A DNA stretch of 56,525 bases from Bacteroidales bacterium (lineage in GTDB: Bacteria; Bacteroidota; Bacteroidia; Bacteroidales; Tenuifilaceae), in contig JANYLA010000078.1 in NCBI GenBank assembly GCA_025361485.1, forward strand, positions 1-56,525, given 5' to 3'. The position numbers and the translations under genes are program-made. The notes beneath the pieces are model-generated. The model saw nothing but the letters and a program-made list of their open reading frames with translations. It was not told the origin of the DNA and did no database searches. Positions within the stretch are counted from its first letter, which is position 1. Each line of letters opens with the position of its first letter. Shown one piece after another: positions 28,401 to 36,297 of the stretch.

Positions 28401-29331
28401 TTATGATAAGGAGAAAACAATCAAAACTCTCAATAATGATGGGAATGCTATTCCAATGGATTTTACTGTCAGAGAGAATGTAATATATAAAGGTAAGGCA
28501 ACTATAAAAGATGGATTATTTTCACTGAACTGTATTATTCCAAAAGACATAAATTATAGAGTCGGTACAGGAAGAATTAGCCTTTTTGCCTCTGATGGAA
28601 CTGAAACAGGTGCTGGTTACAATCAAACAATTCTAATCGGTGATATTAATAGTAGCCCCATACTCGATGATAAAGGGCCAAAAATCAGCATTTACTTAAA
28701 TGATACAAAGTTTGTTTCGGGAGGAATATCGAATTCAAATCCAAAACTAATTGTTCAATTAACCGATAGCAGTGGAATTAATACCACAGGAGCTGGAATT
28801 GGACACGATCTTATTGCAACTATTTCAGGAGAAAACGAGAACAATATAATTCTCAACGATTACTATAAAGCGGATAAGGACAGCTACCAAAGTGGTAGTG
28901 CAGAGCTCCAGCTTTCGAACCTTAATACTGGGCAGAATAAAATTAAAGTGAAAGCGTGGGATGCTTATAATAATAGCTCTGAAAATGAGGTATCATTCAT
29001 TGTATCAAGCGATGGTAAATTTAAAATAAGCCATCTGCTAAACTACCCCAATCCATTCACCGAAAAAACTGCCTTTTTCTTTGAGCATAACCAACCATTT
29101 AGCAATTTAGATGTACTCATTCAAATTTATAGCCCATCGGGTAAGTTGGTTAAAACAATAAAATATCAAGAATTAGCCACGAATGGTTATAGAATCGGTC
29201 CTATTAACTGGGACGGGAAAGATGATTTTGGCGATAAAATTGGTAGAGGTGTTTACTTCTACCGATTAAGGGTTAAAGCCTCAAATGGAAAATCTGCCGA
29301 GCTGCAACAAAAATTGGTATTACTAAAGTAA
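25489..29331 (+). CDS. porU: Type IX secretion system sortase PorU
   Basis: The cell-surface sortase that cuts the C-terminal signal from type IX cargo and attaches cargo to lipid. It has 1280 residues: signal peptide (about 1-22), an N-terminal beta region, and a gingipain-like peptidase C25 domain (about 530-910) with catalytic His780 in NYTGHGNEQWLSHE and Cys814 in VTATCEFSRFDD. Ig-like domains follow, then a C-terminal type-A sorting-signal-like domain starting at LNYPNPFTEKTAF and containing GRGVYFYRLRV. The full length and intact catalytic pair argue for an active enzyme. porV follows 78 bp downstream of its stop. Confidence 0.95.
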   Translation: MIKNFKLIIIGLLFISLEINAQNFQRSIDWGSQLEKKSTQSIKNESGFLFFPKAIYDDSETMIPSYFELFQIPISVSSIEQIQINIENSVYIKLTESEKTKIKSFKNINNLKAYYSIQELRKQNFLAATIPSIRINSIGELEKLSSFNINIKYGFISKSQTFVKNFIKAKSSSVLNAGKWVKVKVNETGIYKITYSELGNYGLSNLDNVSVWGNGGTKLSYMNNVASPDDIEQIPIYIETGSDGIFNQGDYILFFAEGPLTWKYEEANDFFMHEIHPYSKSIHYFLTTDYSSPLRLLDVQSTVSPSTYQTNAYDELIAFEKNDTNLIKSGRDWWGESFDIYSTQTFDTKLSHPEPSSNTKIRVRVSARSSSNSSYSLLVNNSSIGNISLNSVLIGNEEADFISIKQQSFTATTPTGNLTIALTYSKPTSASNGWLDFISINTRQLLSYEGKQLFFRDSKSKGAGKITQFNIQNVPDALNIWDVSNIHYPRRITNSVGGGSASFTLSTDTLRQFIAFEVDKAYSVSFAGDVVNQNIHGLPLADMIIVAHPSFLNQANELADIHRTTDGLTVNVVTTEQVYNEFSSGNRDVSAIRNLMRMFYNRQTLNDSIHYLLLFGDGSYDNITDSKSNTNLIPTYQSKESNNKAVSFVSDDFFGLLGANEGEADGGLDIGIGRFPVYTTEQANVVINKIKQYYNQSTLGDWNNQLCFIGDDEDGNIHMEQANIIADYVKDNHPNYNVQKIFFDAYLQQSTPTGNRYPEVTSAINNRVNSGTLIVNYTGHGNEQWLSHEKVLMLDDVRSWRNYQKLPLFVTATCEFSRFDDFNLISTGEWILLTPNGGGIGLLSTTRLVYSSPNFTLNYNFFQTVFSERSSTKGYSKSINERNYRLGDIIRKTKNISGTGYNGRNFMLLGDPALMLKYPNLNISVTHVNDIPIASLKDTLKALSKLKISGKVTNHDGSDATNFNGNASLVLYDKEKTIKTLNNDGNAIPMDFTVRENVIYKGKATIKDGLFSLNCIIPKDINYRVGTGRISLFASDGTETGAGYNQTILIGDINSSPILDDKGPKISIYLNDTKFVSGGISNSNPKLIVQLTDSSGINTTGAGIGHDLIATISGENENNIILNDYYKADKDSYQSGSAELQLSNLNTGQNKIKVKAWDAYNNSSENEVSFIVSSDGKFKISHLLNYPNPFTEKTAFFFEHNQPFSNLDVLIQIYSPSGKLVKTIKYQELATNGYRIGPINWDGKDDFGDKIGRGVYFYRLRVKASNGKSAELQQKLVLLK

Positions 29332-29374
29332 TTAAATCTTTTCTTTTTCGTTCACTTCGTATCAATCATTTACT

Positions 29375-29382
29375 TAAATTTG
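29375..29382 (+). promoter_or_regulatory. Possible -7 element of porV
   Basis: TAAATTTG matches TAnnTTTG and lies 27 bp before the porV ATG, suggesting that porV has its own promoter in addition to read-through from porU. The -33 region is weak. Confidence 0.4.
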
Positions 29383-29409
29383 CCAACCTTAATTAAGAAA
29401 AATTACATT

Positions 29410-30603
29410 ATGTTTAAGTGTTTTAGATTCAGCGTCTTAACTTTTGCCTTTTTAGTGCTTAGCTACTTTAATATACGTGCTCAGGTTAGCGATACAATTC
29501 TTTCAGGAGGTTTAAATGCTTTGAGAGTTGCCGTTCCATTCCTTACCATTGCCCCTGATTCCCGCTCTGCAAGTATGGGAGATGCCGGTGCTGCAACTAC
29601 TCCTGATGCAAACTCACAGCATTGGAACCCAGCAAAATATGCCTTTCTAAATAAGCAATGGGGATTGTCTTACTCATACACACCCTGGTTGCGGAAGCTG
29701 GTTAATGATATCAACTTGCACTATTTAACCGCATTCAAAAAGATTGATAAAGATCAAGTCATTAGCGGCTCTTTACTTTACTTTTCGATGGGCGAAATAG
29801 TTTTCACCGACAATGATGGAAATACAAGATCGAAATTTAATCCAAATGAACTAGCCGTTGACATAGGCTACTCAAGGAAATTTGCCGATCGAGTCTCTGG
29901 CGGTATTGCTTTTCGATACATTCGCTCTGATTTGACTGGGGGATATACTCAGCAAGCACAATCATCATCGTTAGCCGGTTCTGCTTTTGCTGCTGATATT
30001 TCTGTTTATTATGAACAACCCCTGACCATTGATAATAAAAAGGCGCAAGCAGCATTTGGGTTAGTAATCTCGAATATTGGTTCGAAAATCTCTTATAATG
30101 CAGATGCTATTAAGGATTTTATACCTATCAACCTAAGGTTAGGTGGTCGTTTTTCAATGGATTACGATCAGTATAACACGTTCTCTGTTGTACTGGATGC
30201 CAATAAGCTACTTGTTCCAACACCTCCTATCTATAAATCGGGTACAGACACTATTGTTTTAGGAAAAGATCCAAATGTATCTGTAGGTCAAGGAATGCTG
30301 CAATCCTTTAACGATGCTCCCGGAGGATTTAAAGAGGAACTCCGTGAAATCAGCTATGCATTTGGTTTCGAATACTTATATGCAAAGCAATTTGCGCTAA
30401 GAGGCGGCTACTTTACTGAAAATAAAACCAAAGGGAATCGAAAATACTACACCCTTGGTGCGGGTTTAAAGTATAATATCTTTACATTAGATTTTGCTTA
30501 TTTGATTCCTCAGGCCGGAGGCAATAATCCGATGGCAAACACCGTTCGATTCACTCTATCCTTTGATTTTGATGCTGAAACCAAGAATAAAAAATCGAAA
30601 TAG
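29410..30603 (+). CDS. porV: Type IX secretion outer-membrane protein PorV
   Basis: A FadL-like outer-membrane barrel of 397 residues (also called LptO) that picks up cargo leaving the Sov/SprA translocon and passes it to PorU. The signal peptide is about residues 1-25, followed by VSDTILSGGLNALRVAVPFL and LTIAPDSRSASMGDAGAAT, which is characteristic of PorV. The barrel ends with a C-terminal aromatic strand (TLSFDFDAE). The frame opens 10 codons earlier at a TTG; the ATG at 29410 gives a clean signal peptide. Its place after porU is the common arrangement. Confidence 0.95.
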   Translation: MFKCFRFSVLTFAFLVLSYFNIRAQVSDTILSGGLNALRVAVPFLTIAPDSRSASMGDAGAATTPDANSQHWNPAKYAFLNKQWGLSYSYTPWLRKLVNDINLHYLTAFKKIDKDQVISGSLLYFSMGEIVFTDNDGNTRSKFNPNELAVDIGYSRKFADRVSGGIAFRYIRSDLTGGYTQQAQSSSLAGSAFAADISVYYEQPLTIDNKKAQAAFGLVISNIGSKISYNADAIKDFIPINLRLGGRFSMDYDQYNTFSVVLDANKLLVPTPPIYKSGTDTIVLGKDPNVSVGQGMLQSFNDAPGGFKEELREISYAFGFEYLYAKQFALRGGYFTENKTKGNRKYYTLGAGLKYNIFTLDFAYLIPQAGGNNPMANTVRFTLSFDFDAETKNKKSK

Positions 30604-30641
30604 ACGATCAAAAAAACGAATAGCATTTTAGAACTAAAACG

Positions 30642-31127
30642 ATGAAAATTAGGGTTGGCTTCGGGTATGATGTGCATAAACTTGAAACGGGCTATCAACT
30701 TTGGCTTGGAGGAATCCAAGTGGAGCATACTAAGGGTTCAGTTGGCCACTCCGATGGCGATGTTCTAATTCATGCCATCTGTGATGCAATGCTTGGTGCA
30801 GCAAATCTCAGGGATATTGGCATTCATTTCCCCGACACGGACAAATCACTAAAAGGGATTGATAGTAAGATTTTACTTAAACAAACTCAAGATTTAGTCA
30901 ATTCAAAGGGTTATCAAATTGGCAATATCGATTCAACTATTTGTCTTCAAAAACCAAAAATCAAAGATCTTATTCCTGAAATGCAGAAAGTTCTTGCTGA
31001 TGTTCTAATGCTCTCAGCCAATGATTTATCCATTAAAGCCACAACCACCGAAAATCTTGGCTTTGTTGGTAAAGAAGAGGGCATTGCTGCTTATGCTGTT
31101 GTTCTACTTGAAAAGGAAAGCATATAA
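30642..31127 (+). CDS. ispF: 2-C-methyl-D-erythritol 2,4-cyclodiphosphate synthase
   Basis: Converts CDP-ME 2-phosphate to MEcPP in the non-mevalonate isoprenoid pathway, as a homotrimer. The 161 residues include the zinc ligands in GFGYDVHKL (D and H), the HSDGDVLIHAICDAMLGAA block, and the C-terminal KATTTENLGFVGKEEGIAAYA block, which are all diagnostic. Full length. It follows porV by 38 bp, probably on the same transcript; a strong hairpin follows it. Confidence 0.97.
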   Translation: MKIRVGFGYDVHKLETGYQLWLGGIQVEHTKGSVGHSDGDVLIHAICDAMLGAANLRDIGIHFPDTDKSLKGIDSKILLKQTQDLVNSKGYQIGNIDSTICLQKPKIKDLIPEMQKVLADVLMLSANDLSIKATTTENLGFVGKEEGIAAYAVVLLEKESI

Positions 31128-31150
31128 AATATTCCAAATTTACTATCTTT

Positions 31151-31207
31151 AAGGTTTATTAATCATTATGCACCTCATCATAATATGCTGACAATAAACC
31201 TTTTTTT
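31151..31207 (+). terminator. Large terminator-like hairpin just upstream of the CoA-binding gene
   Basis: AAGGTTTATT (31151-31160) pairs exactly with AATAAACCTT (31193-31202), which runs directly into seven T residues (31201-31207). Inside the 32-nt loop a second stem ATTATG (31165-31170) pairs with CATAAT (31179-31184). It terminates ispF but lies only 3 bp before the ATG of the next gene, leaving no room for a promoter after it. Confidence 0.7.
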
Positions 31208-31210
31208 AAC

Positions 31211-31582
31211 ATGAGCCTTAAAACCTTAGTTATTGGTGCAAGCACAAACCCTCAACGTTTTTCATACTTAGCTATTAAAAGTTTAGTTAAGCATAAAATT
31301 GATGTTGTTGCAATTGGTTTAAAGCAAGGGGAAGTTGACGGGATACAGATAATAGTTGGTAAGCCAGAATTAACTGATATACATACCATTACTCTTTATT
31401 TAAATGCAGAGCATCAACGTGGTTATCTGGATTACCTTATTTCACTTAAACCACGGCGAATTATCTTCAATCCAGGAACAGAAAATGGTGAATTAATCAA
31501 ATTAGCAAGAGAAAATAAAATCGATCTTATTTTTGATTGCACTTTAGTTATGCTTAACAATGGGAGCTATCTTAAACACTAG
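31211..31582 (+). CDS. CoA-binding domain protein
   Basis: A 123-residue single-domain protein with the CoA-binding Rossmann fold (YccU-like family). Motifs are VIGASTNPQRFSYLAI at the N-terminus, a central strand region, and the family C-terminal part NPGTENGELIKLARENKIDLIFDCTLVML. Members bind CoA-like ligands; the physiological role is not known. It sits 83 bp after ispF on the same strand with a terminator-like hairpin in between, so its expression may depend on read-through. Confidence 0.85.
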   Translation: MSLKTLVIGASTNPQRFSYLAIKSLVKHKIDVVAIGLKQGEVDGIQIIVGKPELTDIHTITLYLNAEHQRGYLDYLISLKPRRIIFNPGTENGELIKLARENKIDLIFDCTLVMLNNGSYLKH

Positions 31583-31600
31583 GCATAGGGTTGGTTCAAT

Positions 31601-31619
31601 AAAGTAATCTGATTACTTT
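31601..31619. terminator. Short hairpin between convergent genes
   Basis: AAAGTAATC (31601-31609) is the reverse complement of GATTACTTT (31611-31619). It lies after the CoA-binding gene and overlaps the stop codon of the minus-strand lipoprotein gene. It lacks a long T run, so termination is only suggested. Confidence 0.35.
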
Positions 31620-32005
31620 CTATAATAATAGGCTGTTACAAAGTCGTTGGAAATTGAATAGTCCCATTCTATTGATTTAAAATCTTTACTTACTGTTCCT
31701 TTCCCCGATGCAAATCCACCACCAATATTTGTTATTGTAATCACGTTATCAATAAGTTGGATGTAGGTTTCTATATCATACCCTTGATTATGAAAGTTAT
31801 ATATAACAAAGTAAGTTGAATCAAAATTTGACCCTGCTTTATCAATAGTTACAGTATATTGAGTGAAACCATTCAAACTAGATTCAGCCCTACACCTCCA
31901 TGATCCGGAAATTGAACTCGTATCACCAGTATACTTATCGCAAGATATTGTAAGTAATGATAGCAATATCACGAGCAAGGTTATCAACTTATAATATTTA
32001 TTCAT
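31613..32005 (-). CDS. Small lipoprotein, possibly lipocalin-like (130 aa)
   Basis: The N-terminus is a lipoprotein signal ending in LLTISC. The mature part starts with a polar linker, then SISGSWRCRAESS and alternating beta strands up to a C-terminal DYSISNDFVTAYYYRK. The GSW opening followed by antiparallel strands resembles the lipocalin-like/DUF families common in Bacteroidota, but no defining motif is present, so I leave it unnamed. It is a single gene on the minus strand, convergent with the CoA-binding gene and 104 bp downstream of hutU. Probably anchored to the outer membrane. Confidence 0.7.
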   Translation of the reverse strand: MNKYYKLITLLVILLSLLTISCDKYTGDTSSISGSWRCRAESSLNGFTQYTVTIDKAGSNFDSTYFVIYNFHNQGYDIETYIQLIDNVITITNIGGGFASGKGTVSKDFKSIEWDYSISNDFVTAYYYRK

Positions 32006-32109
32006 CAGATATTATTTAACATATGTTATTGATTATTTGTATATTAATGCTTTATTAGAATTAAAAACTACTCACGTAATATCCTTTAGTGTTTCATAAA
32101 CCATTAATA

Positions 32110-34125
32110 TTACTCGTTAATTACCTTATTCAGAATTTCATCATCTGCAATATTGGGAATAGTAACTCGGAGCAATGGCGTGCGCTCCATTTCTCGCTGA
32201 ATGGCAGTCATTGCACCACTATTACGCGCCCAACTACGACGTGCAATACCATTATTCACATCCCAAAGAAGCATTTGTTTGATCCTTCGGTCAGCATCCG
32301 ATGAGCCATCGAGGGTCATACCAAAACCACCGTTGATTACCTCGCCCCAGCCTACTCCACCACCGTTATGGATTGAGACCCATGTTGCACCGCGGAATGA
32401 ATCACCAATAACATTTTGTATTGCCATATCGGCAGTGTAACGAGAACCATCATAGATATTCGAGGTTTCACGATATGGTGAATCGGTACCTGAAACATCG
32501 TGATGGTCTCGACCAAGTACAATAGGAGCAGATACCTTACCATCCTTAATTGCCTTATTGAACGCTTCGGCAATCTTGATTCTACCCTCAGAGTCGGCAT
32601 AAAGAATTCGTGCCTGAGAACCCACGACGAGTTTATTCTTTTGAGCCTCCTTTATCCAATGAATATTATCATTTAGCTGATTAGTAATATCTGCAGGTGC
32701 TGTACGAGCAATTTCGTCAAGCACATCGGCAGCAATTTTATCGGTTATCTCTAAATCCTTTGGATCGGATGATGTGCAAACCCAACGAAATGGACCAAAA
32801 CCATAATCAAAGAATAATGGACCCATAATATCCTGAACGTATGATGGGTACTTGAAATCACCATTGGGTTTTAAGACATCGGCTCCTGCGCGACTACTCT
32901 CCAAAAGGAATGCATTCCCATAATCGAAGAAATACATACCATTTTCAACCATCGCATTGATAGCCTTTACATGTCGACGTAAACTTTCGTAAACCTTATC
33001 CTTAAATAGATTTGGATTTTCGGCCATCATTTTGTTTGACTCCTCAAAACTCAGTCCTGCTGGATAGTAACCACCAGCAAATGGATTATGCAGTGATGTT
33101 TGATCGCTACCCAAATCAACAAACATCTTTTCTGCCACTAATTTCTCCCACAAATCAACGATATTGCCATGATAAGCCAATGATACGGCCTCTTTATTGG
33201 CAACAGCTTTACGAATACGCGGAATCATCACATCGAGGTTTTCGAAAACTTCATCAACCCATCCCTGACTATGCCTAGTGTGTAATGCTTTTGAATTTAC
33301 CTCAGCAATAATTCCAATCATCCCTGCAATAACCGCAGCTTTTGGCTGAGCGCCTGACATACCACCTAATCCCGATGAAATAAATATTTTACCACGAAGG
33401 TCTGTCTCATCTGCTTTCATTCTCATTCTACCAGCATTCATAACCGTTATGGTTGTTCCATGAACAATCCCTTGTGGACCAATATACATGAATGAACCAG
33501 CGGTCATTTGTCCGTATTGAGTTACTCCCAATGCATTAAATTTCTCCCAATCATCCTTGCTCGAGTAATTTGGTATCATCATACCATTAGTTATAACTAC
33601 TCTTGGCGCATCCTTATGTGAAGGGAAAAGCCCCATTGGATGCCCAGAGTATAGGGCAAGAGTTTGCTCGTCGGTCATTTCGGCAAGGTATTTCATGGTG
33701 AGCAGGTATTGAGCCCAGTTCTGAAATGCTGCGCCATTCCCACCGTAGGTAATCAACTCATGTGGATGTTGTGCTACTGCATAGTCAAGATTATTACTTA
33801 ACATCAACATAATTGATGCTGCTTGTACCGATTTGTGCGGAAAATCGTTAATGCTTCGTGCATAAATCTTATAATCAGGACGGAAACGGTACATGTAGAT
33901 GCGTCCGTATTCCTTTAGCTCTAAGGCGAATTCTTCTGCCAAAACGGCATGGTGCTTGGAGGGAAAATATCTTAGGGCATTCTTTAACGCCAGTTTCTTC
34001 TCATCAGGAGATAATATCTGCTTACGTTTAGGGGCATGGTTAACGCTTGGATCCCATGCTTTTACTGTAGGTAGGACATCAGGAATGCCTTGTAAAATTA
34101 GTTTGTGAAATTCTTCTTGGTTCAT
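32110..34125 (-). CDS. hutU: Urocanate hydratase
   Basis: Second step of histidine breakdown: urocanate to 4-imidazolone-5-propionate, with tightly bound NAD+. The 671-residue protein is longer than the roughly 556-residue Pseudomonas enzyme and matches the long form of Bacteroidota. Conserved blocks are YGGNGAAFQNWAQYLLTMKYL, the NAD-binding SSGLGGMSGAQPKAA, FFDYGNAFLLESSRAGAD, DIMGPLFFDYGFGPFRWVCTSS (with the active-site Cys) and NGGGVGWGEVINGG. No hutH, hutI or formiminotransferase gene lies in this window, so the rest of the pathway must be elsewhere. Confidence 0.97.
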   Translation of the reverse strand: MNQEEFHKLILQGIPDVLPTVKAWDPSVNHAPKRKQILSPDEKKLALKNALRYFPSKHHAVLAEEFALELKEYGRIYMYRFRPDYKIYARSINDFPHKSVQAASIMLMLSNNLDYAVAQHPHELITYGGNGAAFQNWAQYLLTMKYLAEMTDEQTLALYSGHPMGLFPSHKDAPRVVITNGMMIPNYSSKDDWEKFNALGVTQYGQMTAGSFMYIGPQGIVHGTTITVMNAGRMRMKADETDLRGKIFISSGLGGMSGAQPKAAVIAGMIGIIAEVNSKALHTRHSQGWVDEVFENLDVMIPRIRKAVANKEAVSLAYHGNIVDLWEKLVAEKMFVDLGSDQTSLHNPFAGGYYPAGLSFEESNKMMAENPNLFKDKVYESLRRHVKAINAMVENGMYFFDYGNAFLLESSRAGADVLKPNGDFKYPSYVQDIMGPLFFDYGFGPFRWVCTSSDPKDLEITDKIAADVLDEIARTAPADITNQLNDNIHWIKEAQKNKLVVGSQARILYADSEGRIKIAEAFNKAIKDGKVSAPIVLGRDHHDVSGTDSPYRETSNIYDGSRYTADMAIQNVIGDSFRGATWVSIHNGGGVGWGEVINGGFGMTLDGSSDADRRIKQMLLWDVNNGIARRSWARNSGAMTAIQREMERTPLLRVTIPNIADDEILNKVINE

Positions 34126-34160
34126 AGTTATATTGCTGTTTTTTATTCTAATTTAGATTA

Positions 34161-34168
34161 CAAAATTA
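34161..34168 (-). promoter_or_regulatory. Possible -7 element of hutU
   Basis: Minus-strand TAATTTTG matches TAnnTTTG, 35 bp before the hutU ATG. No clear -33 partner. Confidence 0.3.
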
Positions 34169-34223
34169 TAATAATTCGGGGGATAATAGATGACACCATG
34201 TCCCAATTATAGTAAAAATGATT

Positions 34224-34257
34224 TTTGCACGCTATTTGAGAAATACCTGTATATTTG
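34224..34257 (+). promoter_or_regulatory. Promoter of lemA
   Basis: TTTG (34224-34227) and TATATTTG (34250-34257), separated by 22 bp, match the -33/-7 pattern of Bacteroidota promoters. The -7 element ends 20 bp before the lemA ATG. Confidence 0.55.
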
Positions 34258-34277
34258 AAAACTAAACAATTACAATT

Positions 34278-34853
34278 ATGAAAAAGGTACTTATTGCATT
34301 AGGTGTTATAGCTTTTTTTGTGTTCATTTTCTTTATGTGGGCTAACAATAATTTTGATAAAGCCGTTAAGTTGCAGGAAAATGTTAACGCATCGTGGGGT
34401 GATGTTGTTTCTCAATATCAAAGAAGAGCAGATCTTGTACCAATGTTAGTAGAAACGGTTAAAGGAGCTGCCGAAAATGAAAGAGGTATTTTAACTGCGG
34501 TTACTCAAGCAAGAGCAGGTATTGTTAATGCTAAAACACCAGAGGACTTAGAAATAATGGGAAGGAAAATTAATACTGCAATTAATTTAGCTTTTGAAGC
34601 TTATCCTCAAATTAAATCAACTCAAAATTTTAGTGATTTGCAGGCTCAACTTGAAGGAACAGAAAACAGAATTTCTGTTGGACGAATGAATTACAATAAA
34701 TCAGTTAAAGAGTACAATGGTCACATCCGTGGTTTTTTTAGAAAATTTGCAATAGGCATTCTTGCCGAAGACGATGAATTTCCTAAGAAAGAAATGTTCC
34801 AAGCAGTTTCTGATAATGTTGAACAAGCTCCTAAAGTAAGTTTCAAAAACTAA
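34278..34853 (+). CDS. lemA: LemA family protein
   Basis: A 191-residue membrane-anchored protein of the LemA family. It has an N-terminal transmembrane helix (about 4-22), the family motif NVNASWGDVVSQYQRRADLVPMLVETVKG, then long helices through ARAGIVNAKTPEDLE and FSDLQAQLEGTENRISVGR up to the conserved YNKSVKEYNGHIRGF. The molecular function is unknown. The gene is next to two TPM-domain genes, a recurrent association (LemA with YgcG/TPM proteins) that suggests a joint envelope role. A hairpin follows it. Confidence 0.93.
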   Translation: MKKVLIALGVIAFFVFIFFMWANNNFDKAVKLQENVNASWGDVVSQYQRRADLVPMLVETVKGAAENERGILTAVTQARAGIVNAKTPEDLEIMGRKINTAINLAFEAYPQIKSTQNFSDLQAQLEGTENRISVGRMNYNKSVKEYNGHIRGFFRKFAIGILAEDDEFPKKEMFQAVSDNVEQAPKVSFKN

Positions 34854-34880
34854 AGGACAAAACGTTTAAACAATAGACGG

Positions 34881-34908
34881 CAAGCGATAAAGAACTTTTT
34901 ATTGCTTG
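34881..34908 (+). terminator. Hairpin after lemA
   Basis: CAAGCGATAA (34881-34890) pairs with TTATTGCTTG (34899-34908) with one G-T pair and an 8-nt loop, followed by a T-rich but not pure T tract. Probably a weak terminator between lemA and the first TPM gene. Confidence 0.4.
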
Positions 34909-34968
34909 CTATTTGTTATTTTTATAGAATTATTGAACAAAAATACAATCAACTAACAATAACCCTCC

Positions 34969-35406
34969 ATGCGACCAGTCGATCATTTTACTAAGGAACA
35001 GCAAAAGCAAATAGTTGAGGCTATTAAGCAGGCTGAATATAATACATCGGGAGAAATACGTGTTCATATCGAGGAGAAATGCAAAAAGGATGTTCTCGAT
35101 AGAGCCGCAGATGTTTTTGCAATGCTAAAGATGCATAAAACTGAGCTTCGCAACGGAGTACTGTTCTATCTCTCGCTTGAAGATCGGAAGTTCGCAATAC
35201 TTGGCGATGGTGGTATTAATGCAAAGGTTCCTGAAAACTTTTGGGAATCGGTTAAAGAAGCAGTTCTAGAACAATTTAAACTCGACAATCAGACCGAAGG
35301 TTTAGTAAGAGGTATCTTAATGGCAGGAGAAAAGCTTAAAGCGCATTTCCCTTACCAAAAGGATGATGTAAACGAGCTGTCAGACGAAATCTCATTCGGT
35401 AAATAA
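34969..35406 (+). CDS. TPM domain protein, cytoplasmic form
   Basis: A 145-residue protein consisting almost only of a TPM domain (the fold of plant TLP18.3 and of YgcG proteins). It has no signal peptide and no membrane helix. Family blocks are FTKEQQKQIVEAIKQAEYNTSGEIRVHIEE, GVLFYLSLEDRKFAILGDGGINAKVP and the helix FWESVKEAVLEQF. TLP18.3 was reported to have phosphatase activity, but bacterial roles are not established. It lies 13 bp before a second, exported TPM protein, so the pair may act on either side of the membrane together with LemA. Confidence 0.88.
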   Translation: MRPVDHFTKEQQKQIVEAIKQAEYNTSGEIRVHIEEKCKKDVLDRAADVFAMLKMHKTELRNGVLFYLSLEDRKFAILGDGGINAKVPENFWESVKEAVLEQFKLDNQTEGLVRGILMAGEKLKAHFPYQKDDVNELSDEISFGK

Positions 35407-35419
35407 AACTCCCAAAGCG

Positions 35420-36211
35420 ATGAAAATATTAAAAACACTTTTACTATCGGTTCTTGTTCTATCATCATCCATCCTTTTTGCGCAGGAGTTACCGAAACCA
35501 ATGGATCCACCTCGTTTGGTTAACGATTTTGTTGGATTACTAAATCAGGATGAGGTTGCTAGCCTAGAGGCTAAACTTCGCAGCTACCACGATTCAACCT
35601 CCAACCAAATTTATATTGTTATCGTAAACGACTTACTAGGTTACGATAAATCTGATTATGCTGTTCGTATCGGTCAAGAATGGGGTGTTGGACAAAAAGG
35701 TAAGGACAATGGTACAGTAATTCTTGTTAAACCTAAAGTTGGAAGAGAGAAAGGTGAAGCTTATATTGCAACAGGCTATGGGTTAGAGGATGTTATCCCT
35801 GATATTACTGCCAATCATATTGTTGACCTCGAAATGATTCCATTCTTTCAGCAGAATCAGTATTACCAAGGTCTCGATGCTGGGACAACTACCATAATTA
35901 ACCTTTTAAAGGGAAAATTTACCGCAGACCAATACAATAAGAAAAAGAAATCATCGGGTGGTAGTTTTGTTATCATCATAATTATAGGGGTAATCCTTTT
36001 CTCTTTGATATTCAGAAACAATTCAGGTACAAGAGGAAAAACTATGGGTGGTAGTAGTCTACCATTCTGGATGGCTTTGGGTATGCTATCAGGGGGAAGT
36101 AATGGTGGTGGATTTGGTGGATTCTCATCCGGTTCTGGTGGGTTTGGTGGAGGCTTTGGAGGCGGAGGAGGCGGAAGTTTTGGCGGTGGCGGTGCTGGCG
36201 GCAGTTGGTAA
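35420..36211 (+). CDS. TPM domain protein, membrane-anchored with Gly-rich tail
   Basis: A 263-residue YgcG-like protein. The signal peptide is about residues 1-21 (ending LFAQ). The TPM domain covers about 30-165 (RLVNDFVGLLNQDEVASLEAKL, IYIVIVNDLLGYD, YIATGYGLEDVIPD). One transmembrane helix follows (about 176-192, IIIIIGVILFSLIF), then a tail of about 45 residues made mostly of Gly, Ser and Phe. The Gly-rich end after a membrane helix is usual for this family and may be cytoplasmic. Last gene of the lemA-TPM-TPM group; a 20-bp perfect terminator follows. Confidence 0.9.
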   Translation: MKILKTLLLSVLVLSSSILFAQELPKPMDPPRLVNDFVGLLNQDEVASLEAKLRSYHDSTSNQIYIVIVNDLLGYDKSDYAVRIGQEWGVGQKGKDNGTVILVKPKVGREKGEAYIATGYGLEDVIPDITANHIVDLEMIPFFQQNQYYQGLDAGTTTIINLLKGKFTADQYNKKKKSSGGSFVIIIIIGVILFSLIFRNNSGTRGKTMGGSSLPFWMALGMLSGGSNGGGFGGFSSGSGGFGGGFGGGGGGSFGGGGAGGSW

Positions 36212-36239
36212 TGAAAAGTGACAAGCGATAAATAACAAA

Positions 36240-36282
36240 AAAAAAGAAGAGAGGCGGAAAAATTCCGCCTCTCTTCTTTTTT
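36240..36282. terminator. Bidirectional intrinsic terminator
   Basis: A 20-bp perfect stem (36240-36259 with 36263-36282) with a 3-nt loop, A-rich on the left and T-rich on the right, so it can end transcription from both the TPM gene (plus) and the zinc-ribbon gene (minus). It is the strongest hairpin in the window. Confidence 0.9.
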
Positions 36283-36297
36283 ATTAATAGGAGTTAA

